Below are positions 17,971-26,987 of a stretch of 64,000 nucleotides of DNA, piece after piece; within the stretch, counting starts at the first letter, position 1; the number at the start of each line of letters is the position of its first letter. Source of the stretch: JAEUIE01 sp035430005 (lineage in GTDB: Bacteria > Planctomycetota > Planctomycetia > Gemmatales > HRBIN36). A program made the position numbers and the translations under genes. A model generated the notes under the pieces. That model worked only from the letters and a program-made list of their open reading frames with translations, searched no databases and was not told where the DNA came from. The stretch lies in NCBI GenBank assembly GCA_035430005.1, contig DAOMFV010000003.1, positions 1 to 64,000 on the forward strand, given 5' to 3'.

Positions 17971-19143
17971 TTACTGCTTCCTCATCACCATCCCTCCCAA
18001 CTCCACGCACCACTGCGTCAACCTCGGCTTCACCTTCTGAAACTCGCTCGTGTTCACCTGCACAGCCACCGCTATCTTCGCTTCGGGCCAGTACATGACT
18101 TCAGTCATGTAGCCGGGGAAGAAACCGCTGTGGCCATAGGTTTTACCCAATGGTGTTGGTCGTAAGATCACACCGAGTCCATACTTGACATCCCGGCCGA
18201 GCATCGGGGCGGACATACCTTCCAGCATTATGGGTAGCATGGATGCATCAAACGCTTTGCCTTCGTACATCAGCTTCGCCCAACGGGCCAGGTCGGCGGT
18301 GGTCGAAGCCATGCCGCCGCCGGTCCATTCAAACTGGGGATTGACGATCATCGAGCCGTCAGAGTTCAGCATCAGTTCCTTGCCGCCGAACGGGTTCTTA
18401 GGCCCGGCATAGCCTTGGGCCAGGCCGGGAATGGTGAGGCGGTCGGAAGACATCGTCTGCTTGAGTGCTAACGGCTCCAGTAACCGGGTCTTGACGAGCT
18501 CTTCCATACTCTTGCCCGTGATTTTCTCGATGATCATCCCCAGCACAATGTAATTGGTGTCGCTGTAGTCCCAGCCTTTACCCGCTGCGAACTGGGGTTT
18601 CTTTCCGAGCACATAACTTATCCGCTCTGCCGGTGTCCATACCTTGGTGGGTTGTCTGGTCAAGTCGTCAGTGAACTTCGGATCGAGCTCGTAACGCATG
18701 ATGCCACTGGTATGGTTCATCAACATTTTGACAGTGATATCCTGAGCATTGGGCAGATGAGCGAACCAGGGCTCCCTGCCGAGATAAGTGGATATCTTCT
18801 CATCCAAGTTCAGCTTCCCGGCGTGTATCAGTTGCATGGCGATGGCAGCAACATAGGTCTTTCCCACGCTGCCCTGAATCATCAGCGTTTCCGGCGTCAT
18901 CGCTTTCTTCGCTTCACGATCTGCCCAGCCAGCGACGATACTGATCACCTTGCCATCAGGAAACACGATGCCGGCAGAGGCTCCGGGAGCGCTGCCCTGT
19001 GCAAGAAGTGACTGTAGCTTGGCTGACAGTTCCTGCTGAACTTTCGCCAGGTCATCCTGCCCGTGACTGACATCAGTCGAAAGCAGGAAGCGGCCAACTA
19101 ACAACAGAATTGCCCACGACTTAACTGATGGAAGAAGCTGCAT
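17971..19143 (-). CDS. Secreted serine hydrolase, beta-lactamase/PBP4* family
   Basis: A signal peptide (about 1-29) leads into a PF00144 fold. The SxxK motif is SVGK at 92-95, the YxN-like motif is YSD at 193-195, and the HxG motif is YGHSG near residue 335. The 390-residue length is normal. Enzymes of this fold hydrolyse esters, D-amino-acid peptides or beta-lactams, and the true substrate cannot be read from the sequence. It stands alone and is divergent from the alpha/beta hydrolase gene across 132 bases. Confidence 0.92.
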   Translation of the reverse strand: MQLLPSVKSWAILLLVGRFLLSTDVSHGQDDLAKVQQELSAKLQSLLAQGSAPGASAGIVFPDGKVISIVAGWADREAKKAMTPETLMIQGSVGKTYVAAIAMQLIHAGKLNLDEKISTYLGREPWFAHLPNAQDITVKMLMNHTSGIMRYELDPKFTDDLTRQPTKVWTPAERISYVLGKKPQFAAGKGWDYSDTNYIVLGMIIEKITGKSMEELVKTRLLEPLALKQTMSSDRLTIPGLAQGYAGPKNPFGGKELMLNSDGSMIVNPQFEWTGGGMASTTADLARWAKLMYEGKAFDASMLPIMLEGMSAPMLGRDVKYGLGVILRPTPLGKTYGHSGFFPGYMTEVMYWPEAKIAVAVQVNTSEFQKVKPRLTQWCVELGGMVMRKQ

Positions 19144-19275
19144 AGCGACCTCATTGACTTACGAAACACCATTCATCCTCAGCGTACATCATCAGCATGA
19201 GGCAGTCATGAGAAGCGAGCTTCATGTTCATAAGCTATAGTCCAGTATCTTTGACCCATTCCAAGAAGACATCCC

Positions 19276-20169
19276 ATGTGGTGGCTCCTTCTCCTCATCC
19301 CTGCCCTGTTCATCGTCGGCTACTTTCGTGATGTCAAACGCATCGGCATCGCCAAGGCTCGCCGCAGTTTGATTCTTCACTTCGCCGGTTTGGGAATTCT
19401 TTACTGCCTGGTTTTGATCGTTCTGGTGTCGTTTGAAAACCAACTGCTCTATCAGCCCATCAGCTTCGCAGACTTGCACGAAGATACTTCCTCACTCAAG
19501 TACGAAGAAGTCTCTTTTCCCAGTAGCGACGGCAACAAGCTCGTTGGCTGGTGGTGCCCGCAGGAAGGGGCTGAATGGACGATACTTTACTGCCACGGTA
19601 CCGGTGGCAACCTCAGCCTGCATACCATGATCGTGCCGATGATGCAGAAGACCTCCAAGGTCAACGTGCTGGCCTTTGGTTACCCCGGCTACAGTGGCAG
19701 TACCGGCTCACCCAGCGAAGAGGGCTGCTACACTTCCGCCCAAGCAGCCTACGACTGGTTGACCACCGTCAAAAAGATCGATCCCAAGCGGCTGATCCTC
19801 TTCGGTCAATCAATGGGGGGCGGCGTGGCTTGCAATCTTGCTTTGCAGAAGCCCCATGCCGGGCTGATTCTGCTCAGTACCTTTACGACGCTACCCGAAC
19901 GTGCTCAGGAAGTGATTCCCATCTTCCCCATTAACTGGTTGATGAAGAACCGGTTCGATAATCGCAGCAAGATTTCGAAGTATCAGGGGCCGTTGCTGAT
20001 CGCTCATGGCGACAACGATGATGTGGTGCCGTTCCATCATGGGCAAGAGCTCTACGCCGTCGCCGGCAGTCCTCAAAAAGAGTTCTGTACTATCCCCGGC
20101 GGCACGCATGTCGTGTTCAATCAGGAATTCTTTCGACAGGTAGCTAAGATGATGGCATCGCTTCCGTAG
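19276..20169 (+). CDS. Membrane-anchored alpha/beta hydrolase
   Basis: Two hydrophobic segments at the N-terminus (about 1-16 and 33-52) anchor a serine hydrolase domain. The nucleophile elbow is GQSMGG with Ser179, the oxyanion region is HGTGGN at 107-112, and the later acid and base are in HGDNDD and GGTHVVF. This matches the ABHD13/Bem46-type family of membrane hydrolases with unknown lipid or ester substrates. It heads a rightward run with a 6-base gap to the next gene, suggesting an operon with the NAT-like and DUF4416 genes. Confidence 0.9.
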   Translation: MWWLLLLIPALFIVGYFRDVKRIGIAKARRSLILHFAGLGILYCLVLIVLVSFENQLLYQPISFADLHEDTSSLKYEEVSFPSSDGNKLVGWWCPQEGAEWTILYCHGTGGNLSLHTMIVPMMQKTSKVNVLAFGYPGYSGSTGSPSEEGCYTSAQAAYDWLTTVKKIDPKRLILFGQSMGGGVACNLALQKPHAGLILLSTFTTLPERAQEVIPIFPINWLMKNRFDNRSKISKYQGPLLIAHGDNDDVVPFHHGQELYAVAGSPQKEFCTIPGGTHVVFNQEFFRQVAKMMASLP

Positions 20170-20175
20170 GGTACG

Positions 20176-20988
20176 ATGTCGCACTTTGTCCAACAATCTG
20201 CCAAGAATGCCGAGGAACTACTTCAGCAGTTCCTCGCAAGGCATCGAATTGCATCGTCGAATGATCCCCGCCAGACGCTGCAACAAGTGGCGACAGCCTA
20301 CTCGCAATTGCCCTACGAAAACCTGAGCAAGATTCTGCGTGATCGTCAGACCGATCAGCCTGATGAAGTGCGACGACTGCCTTCGGAGGTGTTGAATGAT
20401 CATTACCAACTCGGCACCGGAGGCACTTGCTTCTCGTTGACATGGACGCTTCTGCACCTGATCCGTGCCATGGGCTTAGTGGCGGAACCCATTCTCGCTG
20501 ATCGGCGTTATGGGCCAGATACCCATTGTGCGCTTGTCGTCTGGATCGATGGCGTCAAGCACCTGCTCGATCCAGGGTATCTGCTAGTTGATGCTATATC
20601 GTTTCCGAAGCAGGGAGAACTCATTGTGCCGACCAGCTTTCATGAGGTGAAGCTTCTGCCCGAACAGACTGGTGATCGAGTGCGGTTACAGACGATCCAT
20701 CAGAATCAAACCACCTATCGGCTGACATACAAGACCGATCCGGTGGATACGTCGCAGTTCCTCAAGGCGTGGGATGAGTCGTTTCAGTTTGAGATGATGC
20801 GCTATCCGGTTTTGTCGAAAATTGTTGAGAATAAGCAGTTCTATCTGCAGAAGCAGTCGCTGCTCATTCGCAGCAGGGAAACGACGGAGCGTATCGACGT
20901 GGAGCCTGATAAGATAGCTGACACGATTCAGAACGTTTTTGGGATTCATCCTTCGGTGGTGGGCGAGTCGTTACGGTTGCTACGGTGA
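20176..20988 (+). CDS. Arylamine N-acetyltransferase-like protein
   Basis: The NAT catalytic triad is present in order: Cys85 in GTGGTCFSLTW, His117 in DTHCALVV, and Asp132 in HLLDPGYLL. The opening LPYENLSKIL segment is also family-typical. Classic NATs move an acetyl group from acetyl-CoA to arylamines, and relatives act in secondary metabolism as amide-forming enzymes. At 270 residues it is full length. It starts 6 bases after the hydrolase stop and is followed after 3 bases by the DUF4416 gene, so the three are probably translated from one message. Confidence 0.88.
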   Translation: MSHFVQQSAKNAEELLQQFLARHRIASSNDPRQTLQQVATAYSQLPYENLSKILRDRQTDQPDEVRRLPSEVLNDHYQLGTGGTCFSLTWTLLHLIRAMGLVAEPILADRRYGPDTHCALVVWIDGVKHLLDPGYLLVDAISFPKQGELIVPTSFHEVKLLPEQTGDRVRLQTIHQNQTTYRLTYKTDPVDTSQFLKAWDESFQFEMMRYPVLSKIVENKQFYLQKQSLLIRSRETTERIDVEPDKIADTIQNVFGIHPSVVGESLRLLR

Positions 20989-20991
20989 TTC

Positions 20992-21528
20992 ATGGCGATG
21001 CCTTGCAGGCCTGTTCCGGTGAAGTATTTCGTGGCTCTGCTCAGGGGGCTGACGCCCCCCGCTCGCATTGTTGAGGTACTAGAAGAAGTATGGGGCGCTG
21101 TTGAATACCAGAGTCAGCTCTATCCATTTGATCAGACTGATTATTATCGAGAAGAAATGGGGGACAGCCTTCAGCGGCAGTTGATAGCCTTTGCTGAGTT
21201 GCGTTCACCCGAAGAACTGGCAGCAGCGAAAGTGAAGTGCATCGAGATTGAACAATCATTCACTTCACAGGGTAAACGAACGGTCAACCTCGATATCGGT
21301 TATCTCGATCACAACAAGATCGTGCTCGCCAGCGTCAAAGGATTGGGGCAGAAGATCTATCTTTCGCAGGGCATCTATGCCGACCTCGTCGCCCGGTATG
21401 GGAATGGACGTTATCAGCCGTTCGTGTGGACGTTTCCTGATTTCAAGATGGGACGGTACGATCCCGACCTGGCTGCGATGCGCATCCGATATCTGGAGCA
21501 ACTTAAAGAACGGCGAGAACCACATTGA
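20992..21528 (+). CDS. DUF4416 family protein
   Basis: The 178-residue chain matches the DUF4416 family: PVKYFVALL near the start, LYPFDQTDYYREEMG at about 43-57, LDIGYLD, then a C-terminal FVWTFPDFKMGRYDPDLA. The function is unknown. Near the N-terminus, where relatives have a short acidic loop, the gene carries GGGGGC-TGAC-GCCCCC (21044-21059), read as RGLTPPAR. This resembles a dispersed hairpin repeat absorbed into the frame. An alternative start is the ATG at 20998. Confidence 0.82.
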   Translation: MAMPCRPVPVKYFVALLRGLTPPARIVEVLEEVWGAVEYQSQLYPFDQTDYYREEMGDSLQRQLIAFAELRSPEELAAAKVKCIEIEQSFTSQGKRTVNLDIGYLDHNKIVLASVKGLGQKIYLSQGIYADLVARYGNGRYQPFVWTFPDFKMGRYDPDLAAMRIRYLEQLKERREPH

Positions 21529-21611
21529 AATTGATACTTTCCATTTGCTCGACAGCCTCCTCCGCTCAATAATGCACGCTCGATGCTGATGTTTCGATGA
21601 AGGACGCACGA

Positions 21612-23102
21612 ATGAGCGCTGAACTGAAAACCGGCACCCCGTGGAGTTGGCGGCTGGGCCTTTGGCTGATGGTGGCCATTCTGGCGTTCCTGGCGAATAT
21701 CCTCAGTGCGCGGCTGGGCTACCGAGGGCAGGCCATTCTGGGGTTCTTCGCTCTAATCCTGCTGGCAGCATCCTTTTCCACAGACCTGCGAGCGATCAAT
21801 GCTAAGACGATCATCTGGGGATTGATTCTACAGTTCGCGCTCGGGTTTCTGGTGCTATATGTCGATCAAGTGCAAGCCTTTTTCCGAGTCATTGGATCTG
21901 GCATTACCACGTTGGTCGATTGCGCCGACAAAGGGGCCGACTTCGTCTTCGGCTCTCTTTCTAAAGTAGATGGCCCAGCAGGCTTTGTCTTTGCCTTCAA
22001 GGCCCTACCTCCCATCATTTTCGTGTCCGCATTCTTCAGCCTGCTTTATTACCTGGGCGTCTTGCAGTTTCTGGTCAGCATCATGGCCAAGGTGATGATG
22101 TTTTTGATGGGCACCAGCGGCGCGGAAACTTTGTCTGTCGCAGCCAACGTCTTTATGGGTCAGACCGAAGCTCCGTTGATTGTCAAACCTTTCGTTCCGA
22201 AGATGACCCGATCTGAATTGTTGGCTCTGATGGCCAGCGGGATGGCCCACATCTCCGGCGGCATGATGGCGGTCTATATCAGCTACGGAGCTGATCCGGT
22301 TGCCATTCTTACTACCTGCATTATGGCCTGTCCCTGCAGCTTGTATCTGACCAAGCTCGTGTTGCCTGAACTACAGAAGCCGGTCACGATGGGCGATGCA
22401 AAGATCGTAGTGGAAAAGACCCATGTGAATGCTGTCGATGCCATCGCTTCCGGAGTGAAGGATGGTTTGTTCCTGGCACTCAACGTGGCGGCGATGCTGA
22501 TTGCCTTCATCGCCTTTATCGCACTGTTTGACGCCATGCTGAGCAGCATTAAGCCGGCTTTGCTGTGGATGAGGGTGCCAGCCGAATGGCTTTCGAGTTG
22601 GCCCAGCAACCTGCAACTCCAGGATATATTTGGTTTCCTCTTCAGGCCCATTGCCATCTTGATCGGGGTCTCTCCCGATGATGCTACCAAGGTAGGTGGG
22701 CTGTTGGGTATTAAGCTTGCGGCAAATGAACATGTCGCTTTTCTGATGCTCAAGAAAGGTAATCAGATCACTGATCTAACTCTGTGGGCACAGACATTGC
22801 ACAGTTTTCACCATTCAGCATTCCAATCGACGATTTATGCCATTAATGAACATATTGCCGCCCTGAGTAAGAATGGTGGCGATCAGTTTGCCTTCTTGTC
22901 GCCTCGGTCAAAACTACTTGCTGTCTTTGCCCTCACCGGGTTCGCCAACTTCGCTTCGGTTGGTATTCAGATCGGTGGTATCGGCTCCATCGCTCCGGAA
23001 CGCCGTCATGACCTGGCCCGGCTGGGCATGAAGGCACTCTTTGTCGGCTTCCTTGCGACTCTGGTGAATGCGTGCGTGGCGGGGATGTTGATGAAAGAAT
23101 AA
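21612..23102 (+). CDS. Concentrative nucleoside transporter (CNT family)
   Basis: The start at 21612 has AAGGA seven bases upstream; an in-frame ATG at 21597 lacks one. The 496-residue protein has about ten membrane spans. It carries the CNT features GQTEAPLIVKPF near residue 190, the MASGMAHISGGMMAVYI segment, and a C-terminal part with SPRSKLLAVFALTGFANFASVGIQ-like residues. It should import nucleosides with Na+ or H+. It lies 83 bases after DUF4416 on the same strand and stops back to back with the coiled-coil pseudokinase gene. Confidence 0.95.
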   Translation: MSAELKTGTPWSWRLGLWLMVAILAFLANILSARLGYRGQAILGFFALILLAASFSTDLRAINAKTIIWGLILQFALGFLVLYVDQVQAFFRVIGSGITTLVDCADKGADFVFGSLSKVDGPAGFVFAFKALPPIIFVSAFFSLLYYLGVLQFLVSIMAKVMMFLMGTSGAETLSVAANVFMGQTEAPLIVKPFVPKMTRSELLALMASGMAHISGGMMAVYISYGADPVAILTTCIMACPCSLYLTKLVLPELQKPVTMGDAKIVVEKTHVNAVDAIASGVKDGLFLALNVAAMLIAFIAFIALFDAMLSSIKPALLWMRVPAEWLSSWPSNLQLQDIFGFLFRPIAILIGVSPDDATKVGGLLGIKLAANEHVAFLMLKKGNQITDLTLWAQTLHSFHHSAFQSTIYAINEHIAALSKNGGDQFAFLSPRSKLLAVFALTGFANFASVGIQIGGIGSIAPERRHDLARLGMKALFVGFLATLVNACVAGMLMKE

Positions 23103-26100
23103 TTACGCCGACTTCTTCAACGTCGGCGTTTCCCCCGCACCCAGTCGATCCTGCACAAAGTGCAGCAGCTCATTCCACGCCGCCTCATGATGGGGAAGGC
23201 TGCGTAATACCGCATAGGCAGCGGTGTGCAACTGCTGGGCAGTGGTGATCTGCTTCGTCTCGAGCTTCTTGAGCATGTCCGCCATCGCACTACTGACAGG
23301 CTGTCGTGCTTTGCCTCGGCACCAGGGGGTGATGAACTCCACTACCGCTGCCAGGTCGTCTGCCATCGTCGGTTCCGTCGTGCTGGCCAGGCCGCTGAGC
23401 CAGCGGGGTTCGCCGGCACCGCACAGCTTGAGATCACCCTGGGGTGTGAGCAGCAAGCGGCCGACATGCAATTGCCCATGCACCAGCCCGGCATCGTGTA
23501 AGGTTGAAAGACCCGATGCCAATTGAACGATTAGTTTGAGGGCAACCGAAGGATCGGTCACCAGTTGGGTCCATTCGGTGCCGGGCAAGCCGACAAGCCA
23601 TTCTTGCAGGACAGCCGGACTCCCGGCCATCTGGAGTACATCGAGCGTGCCAGCAACATTGCGATGTTGCACCTGGGCAGCCAGCGCGAAGAGCGTCTTG
23701 TATTCTTCCTGCCAGTTGGCATCGACGGAAGCGGAGAGTTGCCGGAGCAGCGCCTCATCGCCGATGCGAGGATCGAAGACTCTGTAGATCGTTTCCATCG
23801 TGCCGATACGCAGCCGATCAATCACACGCAATGGTCCTAGCACCAGTGCTTCCAGCCGGCCGGCTTCGATCAGTTCCATCTGGAATGGTGTCAGGAACTC
23901 ATTCTGTAATAGACAGTTCCGAAGTGAAAGACGTTGCTTTCGGGCTTCGTCAATCAGCGTCTTGAGCGTCACGGCATCGATCAAGCCCATGCCGCTGAGC
24001 AAATCAGCGAGGCGTTGATCGTTGTCCGTCCTGGCTGATTGCAGCTTGAGTATGTGAGGTGGATCGTAGAGTTCGACATCGCTCTCCGCAGATTGGCCGG
24101 GAAGTTTCTTCTCAGCCATATCCTTGAGTTTGATACGGTACCAGCCCTGCATGTCAGCCAGGTGTTTGTTGACTTCGGAACGGCGGTAATCGACATCTCG
24201 TTCCCGGTCATGAAGCTCCTCGGAACGCACCTGAAGCCGGGAGTGATTCTGTTCCAGCTCTCTGGCCTGCGAAGCCAGCCGCTGGGATTTCTCGTGAATG
24301 TCTTCCTGACTGGCCTGCCACTGTGATTCGAGTAGCTGAATCTGTGATTGCCAGTGCAGGCAATCCTGACGCAGGGTAGCGGCCTCGAGCCGCTGCTCAT
24401 CCTGCAAGCGTGACAGCAGCAGATGCCGTTCTTCGAGTTGCTGCATGCCTTGAGCCGTTTCCTGGCGGCGAGCAGCGATCTCTTCAACACAACGCTGACG
24501 GTACGCATGTATTTCGTGAAGCTGTGTGCGAAGCTGCGAACGTGCAGCGACTACTCGTTCCAAGGCAGATTCAGCATTGCGCAAGAGTGTCGGCAGGGTC
24601 TCAGCGAATTGGGCACGAGCTTGATCGAGCTGAGCTAGATGGCCAGACACTTCATCCCGCTGCTCTAAGGCAGCTCGGCGTTCTTCATCAAGTTGTTGAC
24701 GTTGAGCCAGGAGAATGTTCTGATGCTCAGCCAGCGTGTCTCGATCCTTCTGAATCGAAATAGCCTGCCCATCGAGAGCGAGGCGACGTACTTCGAGCGC
24801 GTCACGGTCGGCCTGCATCGTGGCATCCCACGACTGTTTCTGCTCTGCCAATCGATCAACGTCTGCCTGGACTTGTTGTAGACGTGCCTGATAGGTCGCT
24901 TCCAGTTCCTGATGCTGAGCTTCCCGCTGGGCGAGAGTAGCCATGCGTCGGCGAAGCTGTTCCTGAAGCGATTCATGGGCCGATTCGGAATGATCGACGA
25001 TCTGCATCTGGTCGCCGAGCGCCTTCCGTTGCTTGCGAAGCCGTTGCCTTAGTTGATTGAGGCGTGCCAGGCGATGCTGCAACAGAGCCGTTCGCTGATG
25101 GTTTTCGACCAGCGCTTCATCAAGTACAGCCTGTCGCTGGGCGAACTCTTCTTCCATTTCAGTCCGTTGAGCGAGCACCTGGCGTGCTTCCTCGACCTCC
25201 GCATGCAACTTGGCATGTTCGGTTTCGATGAGCTGTTGTCGTTCCAGCCAGGCTTTTTCTTCTTCCTGACGGCGACGTTCATCCTGTTCAAGCCGTTCTC
25301 GACGATTGGCCAGTTCAGCTTCGAGCCGATCCAGACGCAGGCGATCCTGGCCCAGTGTATGTTCCCAGGCAGTGCAACCGGCGAGTCGATCCTGGAGAGC
25401 TTGCCGTTCCTTCTGCAACTGGTGCATCTGCTGATCCAGTTGTCGGGCAAAGTCAGCTTGATGTCTGGCCTGTTGAGCGTGTGACTGGGATACTGCTTCC
25501 AGTTGAGCTTCAGACTGCTCCACCTCAGCACGCATGGCTGAGAGCTTGGGCAGTTCGGTGCTCCAATAGCTTTCCCGATTTTTCAGATCAGATTCGTGCT
25601 GTTCCAGTTGGGCCTGGCGTTGATCCAACGAATCACGCTGGCGCTGCATTCTGACCAGGTCATCATGCAGTTCTTTGGTCTTGGCGTTCAATTCAATCTG
25701 TGACTGAGCGAGTGCTTCACGTTCCGCAGCCAGGCTCTTTTGCTCGCTGAAGAGCTGTTGCTGCCATTCTTCGAGCAGCTTGGCCTGCTTGGCGAGATCG
25801 TTCTGTTGCTCGGTCAATCGATGCTGATCAACCTGGAATTGAGCACCCTGCTGATGCAGCTTCAACGCCTCGTGACGATTTTGCTGTTTTTCTTCCTGTA
25901 CTTTACTCGCTGCCAAGCGCACCGATTCCCGCATAGCTACAACGGCATCACGACGCTGGCGGTATTGCTGATAGAGGGCATCCCGGAGACGCAGCAATTC
26001 ACTGCGTACCGCTTCCAGATCAGCGGGAAGAGTAGGCTGAGCTGCACTTCGATTCAACGCCGCACGAAGTTGCTCAAGTTCATCCCGCTCCGCTTGCAGT

Positions 26101-26588
26101 TGCTTTTCCTGTTCCTGTACCGCGCGGGCTTTGACTGCCAGTGATTCTGCCTGACGTTCCGCTTCCGCTTCCCACTCCTGGCGATCTTTCTCGAGTTGTG
26201 CTTTGAGATCAACTACTTCTTGATGAACGGGAGCAACATTCTGCTTTGCAGAACTCAATGTCGTTTCAGCTAGAAAATCGAGACGAAGATGAACGGAGCC
26301 GACCTGACATTCCTGCCTGGGCTTGAGATGAGTGATTGGCGTTGACGGTTGATCCAACCGTCGAATACGAAGCCCGCCGGCAGAGATGGTGGCGAGAGCA
26401 AACAGTCCCGTACTCGTGCCGACTGGAAGTTGCAAATCACAACCAGGCAGGCTACCGATGACGAAGGCATCCTGACGGTACTCGTGTCGGGCTTCAACAT
26501 TGTCCAGACCCCGTACACTGAGCCGAACGAGTGGCAAACTCGTCGACCCTTTGGCCTGCTGCGGTACATTTGGAATGAACTGCGGCAT
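23103..26588 (-). CDS. Giant FHA-like, coiled-coil protein with C-terminal pseudokinase
   Basis: The 1161-residue protein has three parts. An FHA-like beta domain (about 18-110) contains FVIGSLPGCDLQLP. A Gln/Arg/Glu-rich coiled coil of roughly 700 residues (about 115-835) follows. The C-terminal part (about 850-1160) aligns by eye with planctomycete Ser/Thr kinases, including the usual lead-in LTPFQMELIEAGR-LEALVLGPL. The kinase catalytic residues are gone: the Gly loop is RIGTMETIY, HRD is HGQ in VHGQLHVG, and DFG is CGAG. It is therefore likely a scaffold rather than an enzyme. There is no signal peptide or membrane span, so it is cytoplasmic. GGGGGA precedes the start. Confidence 0.85.
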   Translation of the reverse strand: MPQFIPNVPQQAKGSTSLPLVRLSVRGLDNVEARHEYRQDAFVIGSLPGCDLQLPVGTSTGLFALATISAGGLRIRRLDQPSTPITHLKPRQECQVGSVHLRLDFLAETTLSSAKQNVAPVHQEVVDLKAQLEKDRQEWEAEAERQAESLAVKARAVQEQEKQLQAERDELEQLRAALNRSAAQPTLPADLEAVRSELLRLRDALYQQYRQRRDAVVAMRESVRLAASKVQEEKQQNRHEALKLHQQGAQFQVDQHRLTEQQNDLAKQAKLLEEWQQQLFSEQKSLAAEREALAQSQIELNAKTKELHDDLVRMQRQRDSLDQRQAQLEQHESDLKNRESYWSTELPKLSAMRAEVEQSEAQLEAVSQSHAQQARHQADFARQLDQQMHQLQKERQALQDRLAGCTAWEHTLGQDRLRLDRLEAELANRRERLEQDERRRQEEEKAWLERQQLIETEHAKLHAEVEEARQVLAQRTEMEEEFAQRQAVLDEALVENHQRTALLQHRLARLNQLRQRLRKQRKALGDQMQIVDHSESAHESLQEQLRRRMATLAQREAQHQELEATYQARLQQVQADVDRLAEQKQSWDATMQADRDALEVRRLALDGQAISIQKDRDTLAEHQNILLAQRQQLDEERRAALEQRDEVSGHLAQLDQARAQFAETLPTLLRNAESALERVVAARSQLRTQLHEIHAYRQRCVEEIAARRQETAQGMQQLEERHLLLSRLQDEQRLEAATLRQDCLHWQSQIQLLESQWQASQEDIHEKSQRLASQARELEQNHSRLQVRSEELHDRERDVDYRRSEVNKHLADMQGWYRIKLKDMAEKKLPGQSAESDVELYDPPHILKLQSARTDNDQRLADLLSGMGLIDAVTLKTLIDEARKQRLSLRNCLLQNEFLTPFQMELIEAGRLEALVLGPLRVIDRLRIGTMETIYRVFDPRIGDEALLRQLSASVDANWQEEYKTLFALAAQVQHRNVAGTLDVLQMAGSPAVLQEWLVGLPGTEWTQLVTDPSVALKLIVQLASGLSTLHDAGLVHGQLHVGRLLLTPQGDLKLCGAGEPRWLSGLASTTEPTMADDLAAVVEFITPWCRGKARQPVSSAMADMLKKLETKQITTAQQLHTAAYAVLRSLPHHEAAWNELLHFVQDRLGAGETPTLKKSA

Positions 26589-26987
26589 CTCGCGCGATGT
26601 CCCCCGGTAGACAACCCCTCACGGCGCGAACCATAGCCACATTACCAGAATAAGGGAAGCTGAATCGTCGCGTTTTCATGGCAGATCCCGCTCACACTCA
26701 GCTTCCTTTTGAAGATGATTGCCGTGTACTCTTGGGCGAACTCACGATCTTGAATGATTCTCAACAGGATTACCCAAGTTCTCAGAAATTCTCATCAACT
26801 TTACTATCTTTGCACCATGGGGCGATTCTACCAATTCCCCCAAAAGTACCGGAAATGTCAAAGCGTCCTCCTTTACCGTCCGATTGTAATCTGTGGGGGT
26901 CGGAACGCCGTTTCCGATCAGCTTGTCTCACATCGTTTGTTGAACCGGGCCGTCCTCTCGTCCTGGTTCACTGACGGGAGTTGACAG
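26589..26987. other. Divergent intergenic region
   Basis: These 399 bases separate the pseudokinase gene from the export lipoprotein gene. I see no RNA gene, repeat or terminator. Short open frames here have no coding character. Confidence 0.35.

Noticed and set aside
26678..26974. 98-codon open frame in the gap before the export lipoprotein
   Set aside because: No ribosome site, no signal and no coding composition; treated as intergenic.
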